Shown piece by piece: positions 13,199 through 24,600 of a stretch of DNA of 64,000 nt (position 1 is the first letter of the stretch; the number at the start of each line of letters is the position of its first letter). The notes below the pieces were generated by a model. That model worked only from the letters and a program-made list of their open reading frames with translations. It did not search any database and was not told where the DNA came from. A program made the position numbers and the translations under genes. Origin of the DNA: Gorsachius magnificus (taxonomy: Eukaryota > Chordata > Aves > Pelecaniformes > Ardeidae); NCBI GenBank assembly GCA_034008185.1, contig CM067081.1:13639821-13703820 (forward strand), in the 5' to 3' direction.

Positions 13199-13516
13199 CT
13201 AGCTCATGCTTAACTTGGTGTCCATCAGATCCTTCCCAGCCAAGCTGCTTTCCAGACATCCAGACCAAACCTGGTCCTTGTACCTGGGGTTATTCCTCCC
13301 CAGGCGCAGGACTTTGAATTTCCCTGTGTTGGCCCATTTCTTCAGCCTGTCGAGTTCTCTTTGAATGGCAGCACAGCCATATGGTGCATCAGCTACTGCT
13401 ACCAGTTTTGTAACATCTGCAAACATCTTGCTGTTGAACAGAATTGGCCCTGGTATTGAACCCTGGCACACACCACTAGTGACTGGCCTCCAGCTGGACT
13501 TGATGTGGCTGATCAC
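13199..13516 (-). pseudogene. CR1 ORF2 remnant (reverse transcriptase motifs B-C)
   Basis: A 105-codon open stretch of CR1 reverse transcriptase. Motif B is recognisable as SGVCQGSIPGPILFN (Cys replaces the usual Pro). Motif C is changed to FADV, so the second catalytic Asp is lost. About twenty residues usually found between LFN and the motif C phenylalanine are missing, consistent with an internal deletion. Downstream it keeps CAAIQRELDRLKKWA, typical of CR1. It cannot be catalytic. Upstream, in the same orientation near 13560-13660, a damaged motif A (VVYVDF...) can be traced. Confidence 0.85.
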
Positions 13517-14815
13517 AATTCTCTGAGCCTGCTAGTTGAGCCACTTTTCAATCCACCTCGCTGCCCACTTTTCTAGTCTATACTTTATTAGTTTGTTCAT
13601 GAGGATTTTATGGAGACAGTGTCAAAATCTGAAGTCAACATAAACAACATGAGCTAATCTGCTGAGCCAGTCATCTCTTTGCAGAAGGCTATCAGGTTGT
13701 TCAGGTATGATTTCCCCTTTGAAAATCCATGTTGACTACTCTCAATCAGCTTATTTTCCTCAATATGATTGGAAATGTATTTTGGTATTATTTTCTTTCT
13801 CACTTTCCCAGGGACTGAGGTGAGGCTAACTGGCCTTTAGTTTTCCTGACATCATTCTTGCCTGTCTTGATCGGTTTACTTTTTTACATTGCCCAAGAAT
13901 CTCTTGTGGTTGCCATGATCTTTTCAAGATAATTGGGAGTGGCCTTGCAATGACATTTTCCAGCTCTGTCAGCACTCATAGGTGCTCAGGTCCCATGAAT
14001 TCGTGCGTGTTCATTTTCTTTAAATATTCCCTAATCTGATCCTCCTCTATGGAGAGTATTCTTCCTTGCTCCAGACTTTCCCATGGATTTCAGGAACCTG
14101 GATTTCCCAAAGATGAGTCTTAGCAGTAAAGACCAAGGTCTTTTCCATCTTCTCTGTCACTAAGTTCCCTGCCCCTCCTTCTGTGTTACCTGACCCAGCT
14201 TCCACCTCTCATATGCTTCCACTTTTACATTTGAATGTACTCAATACATGCAAGGCATGTTCATCCATGCAGGCATCCCATCACCTTACTTGATTTCCCT
14301 GACATTGGGATGGACCATTCACAGACTTGGAGGCAGTGACCCTTGAAAGTCAAACAGTTCTCCTGGACCTCTCTTTTGCCTTGTTTCCTCTTTTCAGGAT
14401 CAGAAACACCACCATCTCTCTGGGGCCAAGACTTCCCCCAGCCTTCACATTCCTGACCAGTTCATCATTTGTTATAATTCTGAGATCCAGCAAAGCACCT
14501 TCCTTCATCAACTTCTTGATCACCTGTGCCAGGAAATTGTCATCGATGCACTCCAGAAACCTCATGGATTGCTTGAGCTCTGCTGTATTGTCCCTCCTGC
14601 AGATATTGGTGGTGTTTAAGTTCCCCATGAGTGCCAGGACCTATGAATGTGAGACTTCTTCCACTTGTCTAAAGAAAGCCTCATCTAATTCTTTTGCATC
14701 AGGCAGTCACCCAATGTGATCTGCCTCCTAAACCTAGCCCATCAGCTCTCACAGGGCTCATCATCCACCTCCAGGCAGAGCTCCAGACAGTCTCCTCCAT
14801 CGCATAAAGGACAAC

Positions 14816-15010
14816 TCACCTTTCCAGGCTGTCCTTCCTAAAGACCCTGTATCCATCCATTGCAGTGCTCGAGCTATGTGAGCTATCCCACCATGTCTCT
14901 ATGATTGCAATGAGATTGCAGCCCTGCAATTGTACACAGACCTCTAATCCCTCCTGTTTGTTCCTCATGTTGCGAACGTTTGGGTACAGGCAGTTCAAAG
15001 ACACAGCCAC
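14816..15010 (-). pseudogene. CR1 ORF2 remnant (APE-type endonuclease, N-terminal part)
   Basis: This 64-codon stretch matches the start of the CR1 apurinic-like endonuclease. It shows CLYPNVRNMRNKQEGLE, an LIAIIETWWD block that contains the conserved catalytic Glu in an ETWW context, and AMDGYRVFRKD. In intact CR1 this domain nicks the target DNA to prime reverse transcription. Here it is only a fragment, and the frame is lost downstream. It shows that this CR1 copy reached at least the beginning of ORF2, unlike every other copy in the window. Confidence 0.88.
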
Positions 15011-16429
15011 TTGTGCTGAATTCCCAGAAAGGGTATGAGAGCTTTCCCCATCATAACGTCCTCTTGCTACTTCTTATTTGTGTGCATACACTTGAGGTGG
15101 CCTCCCTTCAGCCTGGTTTTGCTGATTGTACATTCTCTCTTGTCCACATCTTGATCTTGCCTACCTCCAGCTTCCAGACACTATTAGGCCCCTTTTTGTC
15201 TATCAAGTCTTTTCTCCACAGAAGTACTACTGAATAGAAGATTCTTTTTAAATAGCAGAACCTCATCCAAATTTGAACTGTTGTTAAGGTATTAACTAGG
15301 ACAGTAACCAGTCCAAAATTATTCTTTCAAAACTGGGGAGAGTTCCTATGTATTCCTTTAGACAGTTATTTACCCAAGTTGTACTTCACCACAGCTGCTT
15401 ATTAACATATAATGGTGGTTCTTTTGCTGGCAGTTATTAGCCATATGTGCTTACATTTAAAAAAAAATATATTCTATGCTTCTTTTGGTTTTGAATTCAT
15501 TCCTAAGTGCATCATTAGCATTCAGAAGGAATTATAACAAGATGATGACTGGAAAATAACCTTTCTAATGATAGCTGTTAAATTTTGAAAAACGATACAT
15601 AGGTAATAAAGGCTTTAAAACCCTCCTTCATTGTATATCTTAGTGAACACATATATACATATAGGCTTCTCTAGGAAAGATCTTCTCAGGAATGTGTGCT
15701 TTACCTAAGGAGGAACAAAGCTCATTACCGCTAGAGTAATCAATAACCCCTGCTAATGTGTTCAGCTGGCGACATAGACCAGATCAATAAAACCTGCCAC
15801 ATGCTTTTGTTTTAGGAAATGAAACCTTTTAGTTCTTAATTAAGGGAGAGACCTCACATCCTTAATGATGTTTGCAATGACTGTTGCCACAGAGGACAAG
15901 GAGAACTGAGTCTGAGGTTTGCTCTAAAAGACTTTGACAAAGTAATAAGAGAGTTGAGCCAAAACTGGTCTAAATTTGTTTAATTTATTTTAATGCAGGA
16001 AGACTGGGGAAAAAATGTTCAAGAAGAAGGAGAAATATTCTGATGAATTACTGTGGTTATCAGAGGAAATAACACTTCCATTAGTACAACGTGTGTGTCT
16101 GCAATCTGGCAACAAAGGATACAGAATCCAAGCATGCAGGAGTGTTTTGTGTGCTACTGATTGTGGGTCTTTAAGGCATGGCCACTGTAAAATGTAAGTT
16201 ATTATTTTTAGTTTCATTTCTATTATTATTATTCTGACTTCTGTATAATTCTATGGACTTGTACATTTTCTACAAGGCAGTTAAGCTAGGGGAAAGCACA
16301 TGTAGAGTGGAGAGCAGGAACAAACTAACAATAATGAACGCACTGAAAATGGCTCAGCTATGTACTGCTAATAAAAGCATAAACATATGAGAAGGAATGA
16401 ATTACTTTAAATGTTTAATAAAATATCTT

Positions 16430-16942
16430 ATTTGCATAATATATGAAAGATGCAAATGGCCTTGTACACATTGGTCTCAATGATGGTATTATTGTCTTTT
16501 CCAATGCTGCTATGTTGGAAAACAGCTGAAATCTGAGGCATATACAACTGCAACTAACCCTTTCATTCCCAATATAGTTTCTATGATAGATTTGCTGCAA
16601 TGAAGTCTTAAAGGTTCAAACGTGGTTTAAGAGCAGTGTATCTAAGGGTTCAGATTTGCAAAGCATTAAACCTTCACAGAAAGTGACTAACAGTTCACCT
16701 GTCTGAGAAGGTGTGAGGATATGGAAGGGAACACAGGAATCAAAAGGCGAATTGCTATGCATTTGCATAGCAACCTAACAATGCCAAGGCTTCCATTATC
16801 AGTAATCCTACAAATGCAAATCTATATGCCTAATTTTACCCACATGAATGATCATTTGCAGGAACAAGCTCAAAGATCATAATTATTAACTGAGAAATAA
16901 AAGGCTCTAAAAGCATAATGATTGACTCCCCTTTCATTTGCA
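16430..16942. promoter_or_regulatory. Candidate enhancer: octamer (POU) motif cluster
   Basis: Four perfect octamers (ATGCAAAT or its complement) lie at 16430-16437, 16450-16457, 16761-16768 and 16814-16821. Three 7-of-8 matches lie near 16654, 16854 and 16936. The third perfect site is inside a 22-bp inverted repeat. Octamers are bound by POU-domain factors. The density is well above chance for 0.5 kb, but enhancer function is inference and depends on whether the segment is conserved. Confidence 0.4.
16752..16773. repeat. 22-bp perfect inverted repeat around an octamer
   Basis: Arms TTGCTATGCA and TGCATAGCAA flank a central TT. The centre reads as an octamer. The outer half-sites (TTGCTATG / CATAGCAAC) also resemble RFX X-box half-sites. 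Visible directly; binding is inference. Confidence 0.85.
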
Positions 16943-17220
16943 CAGTACAAGCCACCACTTAATGTACTGAAAGCAGTAGTATTGTAGTAGTACAAAACTA
17001 AGAAATTAAATTGAGGCTATGTGTACATACAGGGAACAGTGTGATGCAGAAGAGATCGGGATAGGTAAAGAGGTAAAGAAATTATGTTTTGTGCACAAAA
17101 AAAGTGTGAAGCATACCATTTCAAAAGTATTTTTTTTAATACACATTGCAGTGCTTTGTGAACACCACTTGCATCTTGAAATGCAAAATCTGGCATGTCT
17201 AAGACCTGAACTTACTACAG

Positions 17221-17375
17221 CAAATGATTGAGGTTTGCTTTGTTTTGTTTAGTGTGATTTTGGGGGTGTGGTCTATTTTGGTTTGGGTTTGGGGGGGGTG
17301 TTTTTATTTTGGGTTTAGATGGGAGTTTGGGGTTTTTTTTGTTGTTTTGGTTTTTTTTGGGTTTTTTTGTGTCAA
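17221..17375 (+). repeat. G/T-rich low-complexity tract
   Basis: About 150 bases almost free of C and poor in A on the plus strand, with runs such as TTTGGGTTTGGGGGGGG and TTTTTTTTGGG. The several G runs could allow G-quadruplex formation on this strand. No coding content. Confidence 0.85.
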
Positions 17376-17836
17376 TGGTGTTGGAGCAGTTCTGGCTGAA
17401 TAAAAACAAACAACCAAGCCAGTATTTTAGCTTGTCAGACAACATTTTTTTTTCACTGGTGAGCATTTCTTTCATTTTTTTCAGTTTGGCATTCCTTTTT
17501 AATATTAAACAAAATATGAAACCAAGCACTGCAACTAAATTTTTAATTTTATGATTCCATACGTGGTAAGTGCTTGTTCTGGTGGATAACTATTCGCTTG
17601 AAAAATGACCTACCTGTACTTATCACTAAAAGAAGCCACAGTGGATAGTTTCATAACATTTTTTACCTATCTGTAGCCAGCTTCAAATGTAGACACCTGA
17701 AGTCAATTCAATAGCTTAAACGTAGGTATTGGCTGCTTTTCAGTTTCCCTACAACATCTGAGACCTCAAAATGCAGCTTGCATCTGACAGAAGACCAAGA
17801 GTAAACTTCTTGCCTTTCTGCTTGGATACTATATGG

Positions 17837-17841
17837 CATAT
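17837..17841. repeat. Left target-site duplication (CATAT)
   Basis: CATAT immediately precedes the LTR start and is repeated exactly after its end at 18432-18436. Confidence 0.88.
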
Positions 17842-18431
17842 TGTCACAGTTTAACCCCAACTGGCATCTAACCACTACACAGCCACTCACTTGCTCTCCC
17901 CTGGTGGGATGGGGGTGAGAATGGGAAAAGTAAAACCCATCTCATGGGTTGAGATAAAGGCAGTTTAATAGGGAAAGCAAAAGCTGTGTGTGCAAGCAAT
18001 GCAAAACAAGGAATTAATTCACTGCTTCCCATGGGCAGGCAGGTGTTCAGCTATCTCCAGGAAAGCAGGGCTCCATCACATGTAACAGTTACTTGGGAAG
18101 ACGAACACCATCACTCCGAGTTTCCTCCCTTCCTTCTTCTTCCCCCAGATTTTATTGCTGAGCATGACACCATATGGCCTGGGATGTCCCTTTTGTCAGT
18201 TGGGGTCAGCTGTCCTGGCTGTGCCCCCTCCCAGCTTCTTGTGTACCCCCAGCCTCCTTGCTGGTGGGGTGGGGTGAGGAGCAGAAAAGGCCTTGACTCT
18301 GCTGAAGCACTGCTCAGCAATACTGAAAACATCCCTGTATTGTCAAGATGGTTTTCAGCACATATCCAAAATATAGCCTCATGCTAGCTACTGTGAAGAA
18401 AATTAACTCTATCCGAGCCAAAACCAGCACA
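17842..18431 (-). mobile_element. Solo avian ERV LTR (type 1b), antisense, intact ends
   Basis: A complete 590-bp LTR in minus orientation with TG...CA termini and perfect 5-bp duplications (CATAT) on both sides, so its edges are exact. Read on the minus strand it begins TGTGCTGGTTTTGGCTCGG and GATAGAGTTAATTTTCTTC. U3 carries CCATATGGTGTCATGCTCAGC and an AATAAAA box near 18140, then a CTATTAAACTGCCTTTATCTC stretch with an ATTAAA polyadenylation signal, and it ends in TTAAACTGTGACA. It has no internal viral sequence. Because it has its own duplications, it is not the partner of the similar LTR at 33864-34452. A 5-bp duplication fits ERVL-like integration better than the 6 bp of many class II elements. 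A 133-codon antisense frame (17986-18387 plus) crosses it. Confidence 0.93.
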
Positions 18432-18436
18432 CATAT
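18432..18436. repeat. Right target-site duplication (CATAT)
   Basis: Exact copy of the left flank of the LTR at 17837-17841. Confidence 0.88.
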
Positions 18437-20307
18437 CTATACTAGACTATGTGTTGGCAAATGAGTTGCCTCCCAGGCCAAAACTAAATTGCTTTATAGC
18501 CACTGGAGCAACAGAATTGAAATGAGCTGACTTCTAGAGACACCTCTTGAAGATGCCTGTGTTAGGAAGAAATGAAACACTATTGAGAAGTGCTGCTGTT
18601 TCTGATGACAAAATTGCTTGACGATTTGCCTAGGTCAATACTAATTCTTAAAAAAATGAGTTTTGCCTGCTATGAAAATAACAGCACGTCTGCATGCTTT
18701 AATATTATATTCTGTCTAAAGGCACTGGGGACCTTGCTGCTAACTTGAATGATAGCAAGAGTGGACATTTTATTAATATGAATTAAGGTACAACAATACA
18801 GTAATTATTTTCCACACGTTCTATTTTTGAACAAGGTAGTTCAAGCCTCAAATTTTGGATACTGCCAAGTATCTTTAGATGCTCATATAGTACACCACTG
18901 GCAAATAGAAAACAGCCTATTTTAGAAGATTTTGCTATATAAAATACAAGCTAACTTTCTGAGAAAATGAAGAGGGCAAAAATGGCTCTAAGAGGCTATA
19001 TTTCAACCATATGAGGAAGCTTAGTAAAGAAATATGATCAAAGCAGTTTAATATATGCCTGCCAGAAATAATAGGTACATATTAAAATTTCTACTTTTAA
19101 CTTGGGTATGGTTGTTTGAAGATTTGCATATATCCATAGCTGTTGAACATTTTTCTTTTTACGGATTCTGCGAAATGACCTGTAACTCAATGGAATGCAG
19201 AAAAAAAAGTCAGGAGAGGAGAAGAGAGGGTGCCAGGGAGACTTTCAGGATTAACATATCTGTGCTGAATATTTAATTCGCCATAGATAACAACAGGTAA
19301 TTATGAAATCAAGCAAAGTTTTATTATACATCACTTTATAGTTCATACAGGTGTGTCATAAAATTACAAGCATTTGTACTTTTGAAAAACTAACCATGTG
19401 TTTAATGCAAATGTAATCACGCTAATGTAATTTACATTCTTTAAAGTGCACATTGGGAGAGTGAGTAATAAGGAGAGGCTTTGTAAACAAAAGCACTGGG
19501 AGATACTAGATGTAGCACTACTAAAGCATGTTATTTATTGCAAAATTTGGAGGAGAGAAAAAATGACCTATAATCAGGTCTTCATTTGCCTTTTTTAATT
19601 CTCAGGTATTTGGGGATGACATTTTTCTTTATTTGTAAATGCTTCTAGTAGAATCCTTAGCCTAGTCAGAGCTTTTCTCCACCTTGCAGAGGCCTTGGAT
19701 ATGTAAGTCCAGGAGAAGGAGTGAATGAACAGAAGGGGTGAGGATATGTTCATACCATTTCACTTTAATTCAGCTAGTTAAGTGGAAGGAGATGATCTCC
19801 TCCTCTGAACTATGTTTGACAGAAGCTCTGGTGACTCCAGGGGGAACCTCATCCTATGTGGATAAAGTTATATAACAGAGTTATATATAAAGTTATAATA
19901 AAGTCAGTGGAAACTGGAAGGTGATTAGCTGTATAAGGTTAGTTGTTACATTAATATCTAAACCCAAGTTGCCAGTGGCTTCTAGGGTACCACAGGGTTT
20001 CCAAGATATTCACACAGGATGGCAAATATGACCTCCTAGTGAGTGGCAGCTAGAGGGCATGGAAAATACCTATATCCTGTATAAAGCACAAGCCACCTAC
20101 ATTTACAGAACTGAATCCCACCAGGGTATCTATTTTCAGGTGAATTGAATAGCTTTCCATTCCTCACTAATGATAGTCAATAGAACTAGATTAATTATAC
20201 CTGGTGCACTCCTGGACCCAAATGTTCGTGTCTTAATCTCAAATGAGATCCTAACATCAATGCCTAATATGACTGTAATAAGACTTAATGATCTGCTTCA
20301 GGCAGAA
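18437..20307. other. Single-copy AT-rich DNA, no gene seen
   Basis: No recognisable element. A short imperfect repeat of AGTTATATA-like units is at about 19866-19906. Confidence 0.55.
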
Positions 20308-20778
20308 TGATGCCAGCAGACCTTGGGAGGTGAACCTTCCACCATGGTCAGCCTGGAGTGCTGTGTCCAGTGCTGGGCTGCCCAGCACAAGTCTTATCAA
20401 AAGTGGCTGAGGGAATCAGGATGGTTTAGCCTGGAGAAAGAGGCTGAGGGAGACCTTATCACTCTCTACAGCTACTTAAAAAGAGTTTGTAGCAAGGTGG
20501 GCGTCAGTCTCTTCTCCCAAGTAACAAGTGATAGGACAAGAGGAAATGGCCTCAAGTTGCATGAGGGGAGATTTAGATTGGAGACTAGGAAAAATTTCTT
20601 CACATAAGGAGCTGTCAAGCACTGGAACAGGTTGCCCAGGGAAGTGATTGAGTCCCCACCCCTGGAGGCATTGAAGAGACGTAGATGCAGTGCTTGGTGG
20701 AATGGCAGTTTTAGGTTAATGGTTGGATTTGATGATCTTAAAGGTCTTTTTCAATCTAAACAATTCTAAGATTCTGAG
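20308..20778 (+). mobile_element. CR1 LINE 3' end, sense
   Basis: This is the last part of CR1 ORF2 and the 3' UTR in plus orientation. It starts with a GCCAGCAGACCTTGGGAGGTGA block and includes a 94-codon frame (20323-20607) reading [32 protein letters not shown] and RKNFFT before a stop. It then has AACAGGTTGCCCAGGGAAG and GATGATCTTAAAGGTC, and ends with ATTCTAAGATTCTGAGAG, a degenerate tail. A gap after GGTGAACCTTCCACCATGGTCAG marks a small deletion. It is 5'-truncated and inactive. Confidence 0.92.
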
Positions 20779-20789
20779 AGAGACACATA

Positions 20790-20963
20790 GTTACTGGAGC
20801 AAGTCCAGTGAAGGACCTCAAAGGTGATGAAGGGCTTGGAGCATCTCTCATATGAGGAGAGACTAAGAGAGCTGGGACTGTTCAGCCTGGAGAAGAGAAG
20901 GCTGAGGGAGGCCATGACAATGTGTACAAATACCTGATGGGGGAAGTTAAGAAGAGTCTTCTA
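20790..20963 (+). mobile_element. Second CR1 LINE fragment, sense
   Basis: It directly follows the tail of the previous CR1. It begins near CTGGAGCAAGTCCAGTGAAGG and covers the CATATGAGGAGAGACTAAGAG and TTCAGCCTGGAGAAGAGAAGG blocks of ORF2, then stops abruptly without a tail. The part from 20805 is about 97% identical to the complement of roughly 12880-13035 in the long CR1, apart from a 10-bp gap (see findings). Confidence 0.88.
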
Positions 20964-21454
20964 CATTGTGGACACAGTAGCTCATCCTGCAACCAGAGAA
21001 ACACAGCAAGGTATCACTGTGTAGAGTGTTTTCTCTTTCCAATGTACCATTTTGTTAGAAGTCTGATTTTAAGGCCTCATAAATGTGTATAGGTCAAAAC
21101 ATGGGGTCTAACTAAAGGTTTTATAGAGATTCCTAGATCTCTGTTCATAATAAAAATATATGGCAATTATCCAGAATAGGTTTTTTAAAGATTTGCTTGC
21201 TGGTAAATAACTTGATGACTCATATGACTCTTTTTTCTTGGTATCCAGATCATTCACACAGAACTATTATTTCATTCCTTCATTTTATTTTGAAGCATTT
21301 AAACTACTTACCCTCAAAATGGTATTAGAGAATGGTTCATACCAGGGTTCTTCCCAGAAGTCAGTAGAAATGAGACTGCACTGGATTTGCCTCTTTGTCA
21401 TGTCTGTAGTCTTTCAACATTGTCTCAATCCTAATGCTCTCAAACACTACTGCA
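20964..21454. other. Unassigned DNA, no gene seen
   Basis: No recognisable element. The 75-codon frame at 21238-21465 is featureless. Confidence 0.5.
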
Positions 21455-21640
21455 AGTCCTCATAAAAACATAAGAATGCTATATTTAGTCAGACCAAAGA
21501 TCTATACAATTCAACAGCCTGTGTTCAATAGTAATAGAAAGCTGGGTAAAGCATATATGGTACCTTCCCTTAATAGCCTCCCATTATCTCATTCATGCCC
21601 CAAATTATTACCAATTACTCTATTAATTAGACATAGCATG
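21455..21640 (+). mobile_element. Old LINE 3'-end-like repeat
   Basis: The stretch ACATAAGAATGCTATATTTAG followed by TCAGACCAAAGATCTATAC and CAACAGCCTGTGTTCAATAGT follows the order of blocks in old amniote CR1/L3-type 3' ends (ACATAAGAA...CATACTGGGTCAGACCA...GTCC...CCTGTCT). It is strongly diverged and the limits are approximate. Confidence 0.55.
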
Positions 21641-24600
21641 TTCTAAATCTGGGAAGTATAGTATAAACAAAAAGTAGTAAATAAATATCTTCTCTTAATA
21701 CCTGTGAAGGAAAACAATCCAATAGAATTCATCTGCAGAAAGAGGTTTTGGTGTAGTTTCATTTTTGCTTTGTTAAATCTTTGCTAAAAGCCTTCCCTGT
21801 GTTGTTCCTGTACAAATATAATCTTGCAGAAGTGACTCAACTGCATATATATTTTTTCACTCCTTTGTGATGTGGAACTTAATTTTAACAAGTTTTTCTT
21901 CACAGAGGAGTATGGGGGGCAGGCAGTGAGATTTAAGATGTCAGTATAATTTCTCCCACTCAAAGACTCTCCTCAGACTCTCCACAGAAATCCTTTAGCT
22001 TCTATCCCATTTGCTTCAGTCCCATTGCTCTTAAGATTATGTTGTAAATAGCTGAATGATCAGAAAACCAAGTTAATTCTATGACTGCATCCCTAACTTC
22101 AATTTCATTTCAAAAAGTGTAAATTACATTTGCAAACCGATACCTTGTTTTTCAACTTAAGACATAGCCAGTCATTTTGTGAAGAGTGGTTGGTATTTTT
22201 CCTCTATGATATTGTAATCAAAACTCTTTCTAGGGCAAGACCTTCCTGCATTAGACTTAGAAAGATTTTTTTAAGTTTTTATAGCTGACTCATAAACCCT
22301 GAAAAATGGATCTTATAATGGAAATGCTGACACAACATTAACCATAGCAGCAAGAACAGCACCACAGTAATTTATTTGCATGTTGCTTTTCAATTACTTT
22401 GCATGCTATTGTTATTATTTTTATGGCAAGTATTATTTTTCACAAGTTTCTGATTTGCAATTTTATACCACAAGCTTTACAGTTGGCTGGGGTCTTCTTA
22501 CAAATTAATTACACTGCTCAAGGAAATTGCTTAGGCCTGGAAAACTGACACAATTTATTATTGTTTCCAAAGGGAAAACTTATTGTCTTCACTACAGTAT
22601 GGGCCCAGTCCTACTGTAGTTGTCTCTGTAGCGGTAAGCATAATAACACAAATAATAATGTAATAATAATTCTTAAAAATCATCGGCAGACATCTGTTCC
22701 AGTCAGAAAAGATTGCTGGCCTAATTCTCTTCTCAATTTAAGATTTAATATTGGTACAACTCCAATTTCTGTGAATTTATTACAGATTGTACCACTTAGA
22801 AGAGCTAAACCTATCTCTTTTCTAATGAAATGAACTAAAATCTGAATGAATATATATAAACCACAGAATTAAAGCTCAAGATTTATGGGGAAGAAGAGGA
22901 CAAGGACTTTATTCATAACAGAATTATAGGAAGAAAAATTAGACTATCTTAGGTCTCTGTATACTATTAACACAGAAGTACAAGGAGGTACATCAAGTCT
23001 TAATTCATGATCAAAATGATATTAAAAAATTTTTAAAAAGGGACTGTGTTTATATAAAAGAAAATACTAGTTTAGATGCTACATAAGAATAGACTGATTG
23101 AAAATCTGTGACTAATGTTAAAAGGGAAAAAAGAAAAGGGAACTTCTATGGCTGGGGATTACTCTAAGCCACCAAATACATACGATGAGTAAAACCCAGG
23201 AGAGAAGTCTTTTTGTTACTAATCGAAGAACGAGCAAAGTGTCATAACTAGTAATAAGGGGAATATTTAACTATCAAGAGGCCTGTTGAGAGCAGGGAAA
23301 AGGAAAATGGATTGTTCAGGAAGATTTTGGAATTAGTTAAGAAGTTATATTAAGAGAAGGTGGAGACATCCATGTGACAGGCAAGCTTTTCTGTACTGAT
23401 TCTATTATAATGGGAAGAATTTGTTGAAATGAAGGTGAGAGTGAAAACATTATGATACAATCCTTAAAAAAAAGTTGGATAGAGAAGAGCAAAGTAAGAG
23501 CAAGGGGTTCTAAGGAAAAAAAAAAAAAACCTCAGGACTGGCAAGCAAGGAAAGAATATATGTATAAAAAAAAGAGTGCAGGAGATAACTTTTAAAAGAA
23601 ATAAGTTCATATTATTCTATTTCAGATGGTGGCTAGAGGAAACAGCAATAGATTAACTCAGCTAACTCAGGTTACCTTTGCTGTCCTTAAATTCAACAGG
23701 AAAGCTCACAAAATGACCAAATACTGAGAAGTAGTATTAATGGGAGCATTTGCATAAGGCTGTAGGCCTTAAAAAGAAAAGAGATGCACCTACAGAGAGA
23801 CTTCTGAAAAAACACCACTCTGCAAGACATTAACTGTGAGGAAGGAAGGTGTTAGTTTGCTAGGAAGTGGAGGCGAATTCAGTGTGCTAACAAATCAAAT
23901 GTGTTTGCAGCCTTGTTTGCACCACTGTTACTGGGAAGATACGACCCACATCCCAAATCTGACTGTGGACTTGGAGGAGCTTGGATTTCCATGTACCCCA
24001 TTGCATTCCATTTTACTTTGGCCATAATGTGAAATCAAAGGAGGACCTCTCCAATGAAATGCAAGAAGTACAAAATATGATGTCTGTTTATCACACAGAG
24101 TGCTACCTCATGAGTCTGAAGTGCCAATGACACTATTCATTGTTAATTATTTCAGACTTTATCTACTAGAAACTAATATAGAAATCTAACAGTGAAAAAG
24201 AAATAGTGGCACACTTTTTACACTCTTGTGTTGACTATATCAAGGGAAGATATTCTGATTTATAGCACTGAAGCAATATGAGGGAGAACTTGATGTTTTC
24301 TTGGTTGCTTGGTTTCTTTTCCCCCCAATTCATCTTACCTGATGTTTCGTGATGTTACAGAAAATGTCAAAATATTCCTCTTCAGTTTTGAGATCTTCTT
24401 ACTGTATCTATATTATTAGTGCTATCTGTCCTATGGTAACGTTCAGAAGTTAAAGAAATTACAGTATAAGTAGACAAGACAGCAAAGAGTGCAAGAAAGG
24501 CTTGCAGCATTCCTCTGCAGTACATATTTTTTTACTCATACTGCCTATCCAGACTGTCTACTGCAACTGTGCCAGGGGATGAATAAAGCAAGCACAGAAG

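Larger units (their letters stand above)
12700..15240 (-). mobile_element. Long, decayed CR1 LINE, antisense
   Basis: About 2.5 kb of CR1 in minus orientation, the longest copy here. From high to low coordinates it holds an endonuclease N-terminal remnant (14816-15010), a linker, a broken reverse transcriptase (13199-13750) and the ORF2 end. The 3' UTR and the (ATTCTATGA)n tail are missing beyond about 12700. Frameshifts and stops are frequent, and a block between RT motifs B and C is deleted. A 28-base A run (12758-12785) sits inside it, in the plus strand, as an internal expansion. The segment 15020-15240 probably belongs to the same element, but I am less sure of the upstream edge. Confidence 0.88.
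15241..17220. other. Single-copy DNA, no gene seen, possible regulatory core
   Basis: No transposon or exon that I can defend. The region 16430-16942 has a cluster of octamer motifs (separate entry). A 60-codon frame at 16015-16197 is preceded by AG and ends at a GTAAGT, but it has no family resemblance. Confidence 0.5.

Noticed and set aside
14327..14719. 130-codon plus-strand frame
   Set aside because: It lies antisense within the long CR1 at 12700-15240. The coding sense is the minus strand.
15999..16197. Possible internal exon (AG before 15999, GTAAGT near 16193)
   Set aside because: Splice-like dinucleotides are common. The predicted 60 residues resemble no family and the acceptor pyrimidine tract is weak.
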